Source: Meloidogyne chitwoodi (lineage: Eukaryota; Nematoda; Chromadorea; Rhabditida; Meloidogynidae). From it: DNA of 64,000 nt. A program made the translations under genes and the position numbers. Shown one piece after another: positions 10,021-21,723 of the stretch; the stretch's first letter is position 1, and each line of letters opens with the position of its first letter. Below the pieces are notes generated by a model. That model made no database searches. It was not told where the DNA came from and saw only the letters and a list, made by a program, of their open reading frames with translations. The stretch covers positions 682,001 to 746,000 of the forward strand of contig JACZZP010000004.1 of assembly GCA_015183035.1 (NCBI GenBank), in the 5' to 3' direction.

Positions 10021-12395
10021 TCAATTATTTAACAAATTATTTCGTTGTACACTAATTTGACGAATTCTAACATTTTGTGAATTATTTAAAACAAAAATAG
10101 GTGGTGTTACAATATTAGTTTGAATATTTTTTTTAAATTGGTTTTTAATTAATTTGCGCAAATCTTTTGAAATTATAACTAAACAAAGTTCTTCAATGCA
10201 ATGCATGAGTGTATAATTAGCATTAAAAATGGTAAAAATAATTATAAATAAAGTCGATTGGTCTTCTTTTGAATTTGTCGCATATCCTCTATAAATAGTA
10301 AATAAATAATATAATCCAATTAACATAGGGCAGGGAGCAATGCTAAACAAGCATACAACAAAAATAATAATACGTCCTTTTGCTGTATTTTCGTTTCCAG
10401 ATGGTTGAGTATTTTTTAAAATTACTTTATAAATGAAATAATAAATTAGTAAATAAATAATTGTAAATTTAACTCTGATTATCTTTTCCTATTCACATAT
10501 AAATGGTCAATTGAAATAATTGTCAAAAGTGTTAGTGTGACCGAGTTTCGTTCGTGACCTGACTTACCGGGCTCTGCTGCCTTTATGTCTATTGACAATT
10601 TTATGTGAATAAGAAAAGGAAATACTAGTCAGATAGTTAATGAGTAAGTCTAAAATAACAAACTGTATTCATAGCAAAATTTTGTCAGAACTGCCAAATA
10701 AATCAATACAGATATACAAAATGGAATTAAAAGAGGTAAATCTCCGGGCATAAATATACCTCTCATAATAATGCTTAAAGATTAAGTTAATTTTTACTTT
10801 TTATCAAAAAGACCGCAAGTTTTGCCCGTAGGGCAACCTACTCGCTAGTATTATAAAGGACTAAACTTGCAGACTTTTTAGTGCTCCCAGAAAATTGGGC
10901 AGTGAAGGAACAGTACAAAAACTTGTTAAGAAAATACAAAAATACATTAAAAAGACAAGAAAAATACAAAAACACTTAAAAAATGTTATGTTACTGATGT
11001 ATTTGTGTTTTTATGTATTTTTAATGTATTTTTGTATTTTATTGCAAGTTTTTGTACTGTTTCTTCACTGCCCAATTTTCCACTGCCCAATTTTCATAGC
11101 ACGCTTTTGTCGCATAAGTGAAAAAAGTGTTTGTGAACTTTAATTTTGCCCTTACTCGTACTTTGCTGTACAAGTACGAATTTGGTACTATCTTTCAAAT
11201 ACTTTTAAAAAGTGCTGAAAAATTTATTATTTAATTATTCCTTGTTACCCTGTGGTTACTCCTGTAAAGATTTGTATAAAGGTTACGGATGTATAAATTA
11301 CTGAAAGAAGACATGTAGTAAAAATAATGTATTTAATATTTCTGTTAAAAATTTAAATTTTTAAATATTAATTCTTTCTTTTTCTGCTGTAATTAAAATA
11401 ATAAAATAAACTGTAGAAGTGTTGTATATGATTAGTGGTCTTTTATAGACACTTTAACGGTCTAGTCAATAGACTATATAAGCACCAAGAAATAACCAGT
11501 CCAGATCCGATCATCCGATCTCGACTCAATCTCCAACTTCCCAACCTTCGCCTACAACTATATTTCAACGTGATAAACTGTTTGCTTATTGCTCGTCTAC
11601 TCTTCAGTAAACCTCGGACACACCCCTGTTGTACTTAAGTAGGAAACTTAAGATACAACAAGAAGGAAAGAACAAATATCCCAATAAACAAAAAAGTATA
11701 CCTTTTGTTCCATATATTCTGATAACTAAAAATAAAGAAGACGGCATGAAAACGATTTAATGCCAAAACAGCCATATGTAAATATGATGCATTTAATCCA
11801 AATGTGTAAATAATTTGTATAATGTATGTAAATATAAATTGTTTAAATTGTTGCTGTACAAAAAAAAGTAGATGATTATTTACGCATTGTATAATCATAA
11901 TGGACGTACTCATGATGTTAATACAAGACTTAAATTTAATAATATTTAAAAATTTGTTTTATTTATTTTTGCAATCCCAAGAAGCCAGCAACTTTTATCA
12001 AGTATCATAAAGTAATAGGTTGACTTAAAAGTTTTCGGACGACTTATTTTATCAAAACTTTATTCAAAATTTATTGAAGTAAAAAAAGAAGTTACTAAAA
12101 TAAGAACTAGTAAATAGTAAATAAGAATGAAAGGTGTTCGTGGTCACCCTTTATAATTTATATAAAGAGAGATGGATGAATGAATGACTTGAAACATTAA
12201 ACTGTGCTTAGGTTGAATAAATTTTTTAAATATTTAACATAGTACCTTACTAAACAAAATCAAGAGTGGAATCTTTTCTTTTGAAAATTTATATAGTGGA
12301 CGTATTAATATTAGCAAAAAAATATTACACATTATAAGTATCAAACATGATAATTTATCACTTGTTGAAAACAAATAGTCAGTGTTGTTTAACAT
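10021..12395 (-). CDS. Srv/Srg-like serpentine chemoreceptor, copy 2
   Basis: Mirror copy of the gene at 423-2797. Exons in order of translation: 12246-12395, 11648-11928, 10664-10773, 10021-10424. All are open and in phase, giving 314 residues. It lies inside the tandemly duplicated segment. Confidence 0.75.
10806..11626. mobile_element. Transposon nest in receptor intron 2, copy 2
   Basis: Mirror of 1192-2012: the 74-bp element, the fold-back element at 10890-11095 and the 200-bp insert. Confidence 0.6.
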
Positions 12396-13123
12396 TTTAA
12401 ATATTCTTTAATTGGAAGAATTTTTAACTGAAAAATTACAAAAAAATGTTTTAAAAATCACTCATAAGTTGATGAACGTTTTCTTCACATTATTTTGTAA
12501 TTTTTGTTAATCCCAATCAACTTCCCCTATTCTCTTCTTTTGTAAGTGCTTTGCTTAATAGATTTATAATATATCCATTCAGCAATTTTATCCAATTTAT
12601 AATGTTAAGTACTCGCGACAAAATGGGTGGTGCTGTAAAGAAAGAATATCTAGAAATAATTTAAAATATTTATATACATAATACTTTTGTCCAAATTTAT
12701 TTTAACTAGTTTTTCCTAATTAAAAATAAATATTTGTATTTACAAAATATACCACACAGAAGATTTAATTATTTAATACCACCCAGGCTAATGAATTTTT
12801 TTTTTAAATTTTAATACTGGAAAAAAATAATGACGACAGTAATTTTTAATAAATAAATACCTAATTATATTATTAGGCCTGATTGAATAATATTATCGAT
12901 ATAACCATCCAAAGAAAGAGCTTAATAATCTTAAAAAAATAATTTATTAAAAAATTAAAAATATTATTTACAAAAATTCCCATGTTTTCAAATAAACAAT
13001 AAATTGTTTTTGCAGTGTGAGAGTTACTTTTACCAATAAAAATACTATAAATAAAATTTTAATTTTTTGCATTAAAAAATAATAAAATGTTTAAAATCAT
13101 ATTTTTATTAATTTAACAAATGT
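12396..13123. other. Intergenic region upstream of Srv-like gene
   Basis: Divergent region between the Srv-like receptor start and the 94-codon frame. A short GC-richer stretch near 12600-12640 has open frames on both strands. Near 13010 TTGTTTTTGCAG looks like an acceptor but no convincing exon follows. Equivalent regions: 19068-19795, 32784-33511, 45485-46212, 51292-52019. Confidence 0.4.
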
Positions 13124-13452
13124 ATGAAATTAAATAGTGTGCTAAGAATATTAAAAAATGATTTTTATTGCCCAAAACATATTTAAAAAATACATACCAA
13201 TCGATTTCTACGTATCATCCTGAGTATGAATATTTATATAATAATTTATTAGCTGAAGCTAAGATTGATGAGTTTATGAGTATTGGTCTAGTAAAAAACA
13301 CCCAAAATAGAAAAGTCAGGGTGTGTTGCCTAAATCTTGCTGATTCAATTCCCAAAAATCGCGGATCTGCAGGATCAAATAGTTGGCCTGATGTGACAGA
13401 AGCTGTTTCTGTTAGAAGTCTTTTATTTTGTTTTATGCATCCTAGGCATTAA
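13124..13452 (+). pseudogene. Conserved open frame with apparent 1-nt frameshift, copy 1
   Basis: No family recognised. A 94-codon open stretch from 13168 to the TAA at 13450 lacks an ATG at its start and has a TGA upstream. An ATG at 13124 opens the adjacent frame (MKLNSVLRILKNDFYCPK) and would join it after CCPK-like sequence at about 13167-13175 if the A run there had one more base. This suggests a single-base deletion or a consensus error in a homopolymer. The downstream part is not simply A+T-biased: it has charged residues, a Cys pair (VCCLNL), and ends LLFCFMHPRH. It could also be one exon of a larger gene. All five copies share the break. Confidence 0.35.
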
Positions 13453-13923
13453 ATTTTTTTTTAATTCGGAATAAGTAAAGGAATATCTTGAATTATTAAA
13501 GTAAATATTTTCAAAAAATATTTTGATAAAATTTACTACATATTTACATATAATAAAGTAAATAAAAATAACTGGAAATGAAAAATAAAAAAATTATTTT
13601 AGAATATTTTTTATGTACTTGTTTCTCCTTAACTTGTCGATTATGCAACGTATTTATTGTTTGATATTTATTTTAAATTTTTTTATAAATAGATAATAAT
13701 ACTTTGTTCCTTTAATGATGTATTTAGGAAAAATAAAAATTAAATAATGTTGCCTAAATTAAATAAATTTAGTGAAATATCTTATATAATATTTCCACGT
13801 AAATAAATTTTTATTATAAACAAAAAATTTTAAAAAATAGTTTTGTTAGTTTATATAAATCCTCATGCTTATATACAATTTATAAACATTCTTATATTAT
13901 TTAATCAAATATTAATATTATAA
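13453..13923. other. Promoter-side intergenic region of the Cys peptide
   Basis: A+T-rich sequence with no open frame of note. It lies upstream of the Cys-peptide gene and should hold its promoter. In the copy after 46541 it is cut at 46587 and replaced by satellite DNA. Equivalent regions: 20125-20595, 31984-32454, 50492-50962. Confidence 0.5.
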
Positions 13924-14058
13924 ATGATAAAACAAATTTTTATAATTTTATTAGTTTTTATAATGTTAATTTATGTAACTAAACAACAACCAGCCTGTTG
14001 TGCAGGGACTTGTAGCTGCTGTCCTTGCCCTGGATTATTTGAAGATTATTTAAAGTAA
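13924..14058 (+). CDS. Small secreted Cys-rich peptide, copy 1
   Basis: A single-exon frame of 44 residues. Residues 1 to about 20 form an N-terminal hydrophobic signal peptide (IFIILLVFIMLIYV core after MIKQ). The mature part is only about 23 residues, with six cysteines clustered in CCAGTCSCCPCPG, then an acidic LFEDYLK end. Nothing in the family databases comes to mind. A secreted, tightly disulphide-bonded or metal-binding peptide would fit. Its place beside a secreted cellulase in a plant parasite makes a secreted effector conceivable, but that is inference. The local jump in G+C over the Cys codons supports real coding. Poly(A)-like AATAAA words lie downstream near 14131. Confidence 0.6.
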   Translation: MIKQIFIILLVFIMLIYVTKQQPACCAGTCSCCPCPGLFEDYLK

Positions 14059-14274
14059 TTTTAAAACATAAAAAAATATTTTATGAATACAAAATTAGAA
14101 TAGAAAAAAAAAGATCCATCAACGAATAATTAAATAAATAAATTACTTTTTAGGCTCTAAATTTTAAATAAATCTTAATCTGACACTAAAAAAATAAAAA
14201 TAATAAATTAAGTTTGTTGGAAGTTTAAATACTTATGCATGATAAATAAAAATAATCAACAGATTAGAAGAATT

Positions 14275-15520
14275 ATCGTCTTCTGTCTGTTCTTTTTCCA
14301 ATTACGTTTGTTTTTATAAAAAATTATTTATGTAGGAATATATATTTTAAAAATTAAAATATTAAATAATTGAAAGTTTGGATTTAAAAACAGAAAAATC
14401 ACCATTATAGATATAGCTATATTGGCGATTATCTAATTATATAATAATTAGTCTATCACAATATAAAGTTGATTCCAATTAATCATATTTAACTAAACAA
14501 ATATTATTTTAAAAAATAAGAATTTATTAAATTAAAAATTAATTCGAAAAATTGTCTAATAATATTTTAATTGTTTTATTGCATTTGACAGAGTAAACTA
14601 TTTTTATAAATATTATTATTATTTTTTAATTAAATTAAACTTAAATTTATTTTTATAGTTTTTCTGTTAACAAAAATTCACGTTTAATTGTTTATTTTTC
14701 AATTTTAATTTCAACAATTTATTCATTTTATATTCTTTGGTTATGTTGGCAAATATGTATTTCTATACCAAAAACGTAATTATATTATTTTAAAAATATT
14801 TTTTTATTATTTTTTAGTCAAGTTATTTGTTCACTTCCTGATTGTTATCAAAAAGATTTGGGTCAAATGGTTTAACTAAATATTTAATTTTTTTTAAATA
14901 TAAATATTTTTCAGAGTTTTCGTAACAATTTAATTTTAATTTTATTTTCAACATTAAATTATATTTTTATTTGGGTAATTCTTAAATGGAGATCTACAAA
15001 TAATAATCGTACTTAATTTAAATAATAAATTTAAAAAAATTTTAAATTAAATTTTAGAAGTCGAAAATTACACTAAAAAAGTGTTTAAATCTTTATCAGT
15101 TATTATGACAATGGTTCTTACTGGGTAATTATAAATAAAAAATTAATAATTTTATAATTAATAAAGATGGATGTTAAATTCATTTGTTCATTTTACTTTG
15201 CCTATTTTTTCATTTAATGATATCCAAATATTTTATATAACTTCAATACTTGGATGTATCAGTAATTTTGTAATTTCTTGTAATTTACCTGTTTTGTACA
15301 TTTTTAGGTAAATAAATAAATAAATTAAAATTATATTAAAAGTAAATTTAGTACTGACTATAAAACAGCTTTAAATCGTTTCTGTAATAAAAAAGCTTCA
15401 ACGACTGGAATTGGTGGAACATCTCCTTTTGTTAAATATGAACATAATAAATTAAATCAGTTAGAGGGAACATTACCTTCAAATCAAAAGAATAAAATAC
15501 AAACAAAACAAGCTTGGTGA
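14275..15520 (+). pseudogene. Srsx receptor, 5'-truncated by tandem duplication
   Basis: Begins inside the Asp codon of the DRL motif (residue 137), so exon 1 and most of exon 2 are missing. Remaining exons: 14275-14305 (partial exon 2), 14659-14775, 14818-14869, 14915-15008, 15058-15124, 15167-15307, 15343-15520. They are identical to the intact gene. Without TM1 to TM3 it cannot make a normal receptor. The sequence before the break is the 3' flank of the Cys-peptide gene. Confidence 0.92.
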
Positions 15521-16015
15521 ATTATAATTTTTTTATTATTTTATAAAATTTAAATATAAAAAAAAATTTTTTTAATTGTATTTTCATTAAACCACTGAAA
15601 ATGCTTCACATTTCCTATTTATTTAAATAAAAAAATAATTTTTCTTTTTAATTTTTGCTAAACAATGAATTTCTAAAATTTATAAATTCACTATTTTTTA
15701 TGAACTATTTTATATCTCAAATTAGTTGTTATAAACTAATAATCTAAATAAAAGATATATAGAGCAAAATATTAAAAAATTTAGACGATAATTATTAGAG
15801 TAATACAATTTTTATTAATTCACTATGCGAAAGTATCAATATCTTTTTATAAATTTTTCCGACTTTCTATTATTAAGGTTTTTTTATTTTCGATTTTCGT
15901 TAATTTTGTATACGATTTTCGATATATTTTTGTACCGATGTAGCTCTAAATGGAAAATAAAAAATATAAAAAAATTATTTTATAATTTTTCTAAATGTAA
16001 TTAATTGAACTCTAC

Positions 16016-16236
16016 CAGTGTTCTCCTGACCGGCCTTTTCCCGGTCATCAAAAATGATCTAACCTGACCATGACCGCAATTTCGGTCAGGTTTCACTTTT
16101 ATAACGTAGAAAATGACCAAAACATTACTGACCGACATTTTTCGGTCATAAAAATGATCTGAACTGACCAAAAATTTCGGTCAGGTCAGGTCAAGTCATT
16201 TTTGGTCATGACCGAAACTCGGTCGGGAGAACACTG
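16016..16236. mobile_element. hAT-type MITE, copy 3
   Basis: Direct copy of 9344-9564 within the tandem duplicate, with the same target duplication. Confidence 0.9.
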
Positions 16237-16692
16237 AACTCTACATGTTAAAATATTAAATATAATATATTTATGTATAAAAGGCTATAAAAAAGTTAAA
16301 ATAAATATTCGATAGGATGGATATGGATTGGAAATAATTTAGATGATTTGAGGCAAATTAAAGCTTTTCTTTTTATTTAGCGATTGTTACTTTATAGCAA
16401 AAGCTGGAATTAACTCGGCTGCTCTGCTTTTACAACGGTAAAATTTCAGTTTATTGCCTATTATTGGTTTAGTATAAAACAAATACATATTAGTCCACTA
16501 TATATTCCTAATTTAAATTTGCAGTCTATGACGACAATTTGCTATTTTTGTGCTTAGAACGCGATTTTCCGTTATCGATATTTCAATAATACCTAAAAAA
16601 TTGGTAACCGTTATCCGTTATAACACTATTATGTTTACAAATTATTTACTTTATTTTGACATTCAGGGAAGAATTTATTAACAATCCTAAAA

Positions 16693-19067
16693 TCAATTAT
16701 TTAACAAATTATTTCGTTGTACACTAATTTGACGAATTCTAACATTTTGTGAATTATTTAAAACAAAAATAGGTGGTGTTACAATATTAGTTTGAATATT
16801 TTTTTTAAATTGGTTTTTAATTAATTTGCGCAAATCTTTTGAAATTATAACTAAACAAAGTTCTTCAATGCAATGCATGAGTGTATAATTAGCATTAAAA
16901 ATGGTAAAAATAATTATAAATAAAGTCGATTGGTCTTCTTTTGAATTTGTCGCATATCCTCTATAAATAGTAAATAAATAATATAATCCAATTAACATAG
17001 GGCAGGGAGCAATGCTAAACAAGCATACAACAAAAATAATAATACGTCCTTTTGCTGTATTTTCGTTTCCAGATGGTTGAGTATTTTTTAAAATTACTTT
17101 ATAAATGAAATAATAAATTAGTAAATAAATAATTGTAAATTTAACTCTGATTATCTTTTCCTATTCACATATAAATGGTCAATTGAAATAATTGTCAAAA
17201 GTGTTAGTGTGACCGAGTTTCGTTCGTGACCTGACTTACCGGGCTCTGCTGCCTTTATGTCTATTGACAATTTTATGTGAATAAGAAAAGGAAATACTAG
17301 TCAGATAGTTAATGAGTAAGTCTAAAATAACAAACTGTATTCATAGCAAAATTTTGTCAGAACTGCCAAATAAATCAATACAGATATACAAAATGGAATT
17401 AAAAGAGGTAAATCTCCGGGCATAAATATACCTCTCATAATAATGCTTAAAGATTAAGTTAATTTTTACTTTTTATCAAAAAGACCGCAAGTTTTGCCCG
17501 TAGGGCAACCTACTCGCTAGTATTATAAAGGACTAAACTTGCAGACTTTTTAGTGCTCCCAGAAAATTGGGCAGTGAAGGAACAGTACAAAAACTTGTTA
17601 AGAAAATACAAAAATACATTAAAAAGACAAGAAAAATACAAAAACACTTAAAAAATGTTATGTTACTGATGTATTTGTGTTTTTATGTATTTTTAATGTA
17701 TTTTTGTATTTTATTGCAAGTTTTTGTACTGTTTCTTCACTGCCCAATTTTCCACTGCCCAATTTTCATAGCACGCTTTTGTCGCATAAGTGAAAAAAGT
17801 GTTTGTGAACTTTAATTTTGCCCTTACTCGTACTTTGCTGTACAAGTACGAATTTGGTACTATCTTTCAAATACTTTTAAAAAGTGCTGAAAAATTTATT
17901 ATTTAATTATTCCTTGTTACCCTGTGGTTACTCCTGTAAAGATTTGTATAAAGGTTACGGATGTATAAATTACTGAAAGAAGACATGTAGTAAAAATAAT
18001 GTATTTAATATTTCTGTTAAAAATTTAAATTTTTAAATATTAATTCTTTCTTTTTCTGCTGTAATTAAAATAATAAAATAAACTGTAGAAGTGTTGTATA
18101 TGATTAGTGGTCTTTTATAGACACTTTAACGGTCTAGTCAATAGACTATATAAGCACCAAGAAATAACCAGTCCAGATCCGATCATCCGATCTCGACTCA
18201 ATCTCCAACTTCCCAACCTTCGCCTACAACTATATTTCAACGTGATAAACTGTTTGCTTATTGCTCGTCTACTCTTCAGTAAACCTCGGACACACCCCTG
18301 TTGTACTTAAGTAGGAAACTTAAGATACAACAAGAAGGAAAGAACAAATATCCCAATAAACAAAAAAGTATACCTTTTGTTCCATATATTCTGATAACTA
18401 AAAATAAAGAAGACGGCATGAAAACGATTTAATGCCAAAACAGCCATATGTAAATATGATGCATTTAATCCAAATGTGTAAATAATTTGTATAATGTATG
18501 TAAATATAAATTGTTTAAATTGTTGCTGTACAAAAAAAAGTAGATGATTATTTACGCATTGTATAATCATAATGGACGTACTCATGATGTTAATACAAGA
18601 CTTAAATTTAATAATATTTAAAAATTTGTTTTATTTATTTTTGCAATCCCAAGAAGCCAGCAACTTTTATCAAGTATCATAAAGTAATAGGTTGACTTAA
18701 AAGTTTTCGGACGACTTATTTTATCAAAACTTTATTCAAAATTTATTGAAGTAAAAAAAGAAGTTACTAAAATAAGAACTAGTAAATAGTAAATAAGAAT
18801 GAAAGGTGTTCGTGGTCACCCTTTATAATTTATATAAAGAGAGATGGATGAATGAATGACTTGAAACATTAAACTGTGCTTAGGTTGAATAAATTTTTTA
18901 AATATTTAACATAGTACCTTACTAAACAAAATCAAGAGTGGAATCTTTTCTTTTGAAAATTTATATAGTGGACGTATTAATATTAGCAAAAAAATATTAC
19001 ACATTATAAGTATCAAACATGATAATTTATCACTTGTTGAAAACAAATAGTCAGTGTTGTTTAACAT
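16693..19067 (-). CDS. Srv/Srg-like serpentine chemoreceptor, copy 3
   Basis: Direct copy of 10021-12395. Exons in order of translation: 18918-19067, 18320-18600, 17336-17445, 16693-17096. It is intact, although its convergent Srsx neighbour is truncated. Confidence 0.75.
17478..18298. mobile_element. Transposon nest in receptor intron 2, copy 3
   Basis: Direct copy of 10806-11626. Confidence 0.6.
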
Positions 19068-19795
19068 TTTAAATATTCTTTAATTGGAAGAATTTTTAAC
19101 TGAAAAATTACAAAAAAATGTTTTAAAAATCACTCATAAGTTGATGAACGTTTTCTTCACATTATTTTGTAATTTTTGTTAATCCCAATCAACTTCCCCT
19201 ATTCTCTTCTTTTGTAAGTGCTTTGCTTAATAGATTTATAATATATCCATTCAGCAATTTTATCCAATTTATAATGTTAAGTACTCGCGACAAAATGGGT
19301 GGTGCTGTAAAGAAAGAATATCTAGAAATAATTTAAAATATTTATATACATAATACTTTTGTCCAAATTTATTTTAACTAGTTTTTCCTAATTAAAAATA
19401 AATATTTGTATTTACAAAATATACCACACAGAAGATTTAATTATTTAATACCACCCAGGCTAATGAATTTTTTTTTTAAATTTTAATACTGGAAAAAAAT
19501 AATGACGACAGTAATTTTTAATAAATAAATACCTAATTATATTATTAGGCCTGATTGAATAATATTATCGATATAACCATCCAAAGAAAGAGCTTAATAA
19601 TCTTAAAAAAATAATTTATTAAAAAATTAAAAATATTATTTACAAAAATTCCCATGTTTTCAAATAAACAATAAATTGTTTTTGCAGTGTGAGAGTTACT
19701 TTTACCAATAAAAATACTATAAATAAAATTTTAATTTTTTGCATTAAAAAATAATAAAATGTTTAAAATCATATTTTTATTAATTTAACAAATGT

Positions 19796-20124
19796 ATGAA
19801 ATTAAATAGTGTGCTAAGAATATTAAAAAATGATTTTTATTGCCCAAAACATATTTAAAAAATACATACCAATCGATTTCTACGTATCATCCTGAGTATG
19901 AATATTTATATAATAATTTATTAGCTGAAGCTAAGATTGATGAGTTTATGAGTATTGGTCTAGTAAAAAACACCCAAAATAGAAAAGTCAGGGTGTGTTG
20001 CCTAAATCTTGCTGATTCAATTCCCAAAAATCGCGGATCTGCAGGATCAAATAGTTGGCCTGATGTGACAGAAGCTGTTTCTGTTAGAAGTCTTTTATTT
20101 TGTTTTATGCATCCTAGGCATTAA
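19796..20124 (+). pseudogene. Conserved open frame with apparent frameshift, copy 2
   Basis: Direct copy of 13124-13452, including the shared frame break near 19840. Confidence 0.35.
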
Positions 20125-20595
20125 ATTTTTTTTTAATTCGGAATAAGTAAAGGAATATCTTGAATTATTAAAGTAAATATTTTCAAAAAATATTTTGATA
20201 AAATTTACTACATATTTACATATAATAAAGTAAATAAAAATAACTGGAAATGAAAAATAAAAAAATTATTTTAGAATATTTTTTATGTACTTGTTTCTCC
20301 TTAACTTGTCGATTATGCAACGTATTTATTGTTTGATATTTATTTTAAATTTTTTTATAAATAGATAATAATACTTTGTTCCTTTAATGATGTATTTAGG
20401 AAAAATAAAAATTAAATAATGTTGCCTAAATTAAATAAATTTAGTGAAATATCTTATATAATATTTCCACGTAAATAAATTTTTATTATAAACAAAAAAT
20501 TTTAAAAAATAGTTTTGTTAGTTTATATAAATCCTCATGCTTATATACAATTTATAAACATTCTTATATTATTTAATCAAATATTAATATTATAA

Positions 20596-20730
20596 ATGAT
20601 AAAACAAATTTTTATAATTTTATTAGTTTTTATAATGTTAATTTATGTAACTAAACAACAACCAGCCTGTTGTGCAGGGACTTGTAGCTGCTGTCCTTGC
20701 CCTGGATTATTTGAAGATTATTTAAAGTAA
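20596..20730 (+). CDS. Small secreted Cys-rich peptide, copy 2
   Basis: Direct copy of 13924-14058. It is the copy that still sits next to a cellulase gene on the same strand, about 1 kb upstream of the cellulase start. Confidence 0.6.
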   Translation: MIKQIFIILLVFIMLIYVTKQQPACCAGTCSCCPCPGLFEDYLK

Positions 20731-21723
20731 TTTTAAAACATAAAAAAATATTTTATGAATACAAAATTAGAATAGAAAAAAAAAGATCCATCAACGAATA
20801 ATTAAATAAATAAATTACTTTTTAGGCTCTAAATTTTAAATAAATCTTAATCTGACACTAAAAAAATAAAAATAATAAATTAAGTTTGTTGGAAGTTTAA
20901 ATACTTATGCATGATAAATAAAAATAATCAACAGATTAGAAGAATTATCAAAATTGTTATAATTTATTTTTATTTGTAAAATATTCTTATTAAATATGAA
21001 TAAAATATATTTGTTTTTTTATGTAACTTTGCTGAAAAATAAATACCTAATAGCTTTTATATATTTTAAAATTGATTACTAATATTTAAAAATAAAAAAT
21101 GATTTTTTCGAATCTACATATGAATAAAAATTTTTAATTTTTTGGAGAAGCAGTTTCAGTTCGACAATGAAAATAGTTTAATATTTTTTATTAATAATTA
21201 CCTAATTAGATTTTACAAAAAGAAAATTAATTTTAAAACAATTTTACACCTGTACATTTACCAAATTATTGCTAAAAATTAAAAAAAAATTAAGCTAAAT
21301 TTTATATATTTTTAAAAAATTCTTTAAAACATTTGAAACTTTAATCTCTTTTTCATTTGCATACTCATTATTTTTTTCAAAAATAAAAATTAACTGAGAT
21401 ATCAGTGTATTTCTTTAATTCATAATTTTTAATTTTTCTTTTATTTAATAATTTATATCAAAAAGAGTAAATATTTAAAAAATCTATTTATTTTGTTGGC
21501 TTTTTTAAAATTTGTAGTTAGTTGAAAATTTTTAATTATTGGTTACTTAAATAATAAAAATGATGAATTATAAACTGAAATTTGTTTAAACAACAGTTTT
21601 GTGTGGATTTTCCGGAAAATACATAAATAATTTGTATTGATTTTTTGTATTAATACAAATTTGAATTTTGCTTAATTCAACCTCTTTTTTAATTTTTTTT
21701 TCATTAAACAAAATTTCTCAAAA
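20731..21723. other. Intergenic region upstream of the cellulase
   Basis: About 1 kb of A+T-rich sequence with no gene. It crosses the end of the tandem duplicate at 20946. Two perfect palindromes lie just upstream of the cellulase start. Equivalent regions: 30856-31848 and 49364-50356. Confidence 0.5.
21607..21659 (+). promoter_or_regulatory. Paired palindromes upstream of the cellulase start
   Basis: ATTTTCCGGAAAAT (21607-21620) and TTTGTATTAATACAAA (21644-21659) are perfect palindromes centred about 110 and 72 bp before the ATG. The first has a GC core that stands out from the A+T background, as a dimeric transcription-factor site would. No factor is assigned. Copies: 30920-30972 and 49428-49480. 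Confidence 0.3.

Larger units (their letters stand above)
1..12817. repeat. Palindrome 1: inverted arms around spacer S
   Basis: Position i pairs with position 12818-i. The arms are 1-5852 and 6966-12817, separated by a 1,113-bp non-inverted spacer at 5853-6965. All gene features mirror exactly. The left arm is cut by the window start, so the true palindrome is longer: the copy at 32409-46587 continues past the equivalent point. The only arm difference I found is an 18-nt patch at 4547-4564 in Srsx exon 5. Confidence 0.95.
7603..14274. repeat. 6,672-bp tandem duplication, first unit
   Basis: Every base from 7603 reappears 6,672 bp downstream. The unit runs from inside Srsx exon 2 through the Srv-like gene and the 94-codon frame to just past the Cys-peptide gene. 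The junction at 14275-14277 carries a 3-bp microhomology, ATC, shared by 7603-7605 and 20947-20949, as expected of end joining or template switching. Confidence 0.93.
14275..20946. repeat. 6,672-bp tandem duplication, second unit
   Basis: Direct copy of 7603-14274 at +6,672. It then continues at 20947 into the sequence that leads to the cellulase gene. I found no substitutions between the two units. Confidence 0.93.
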
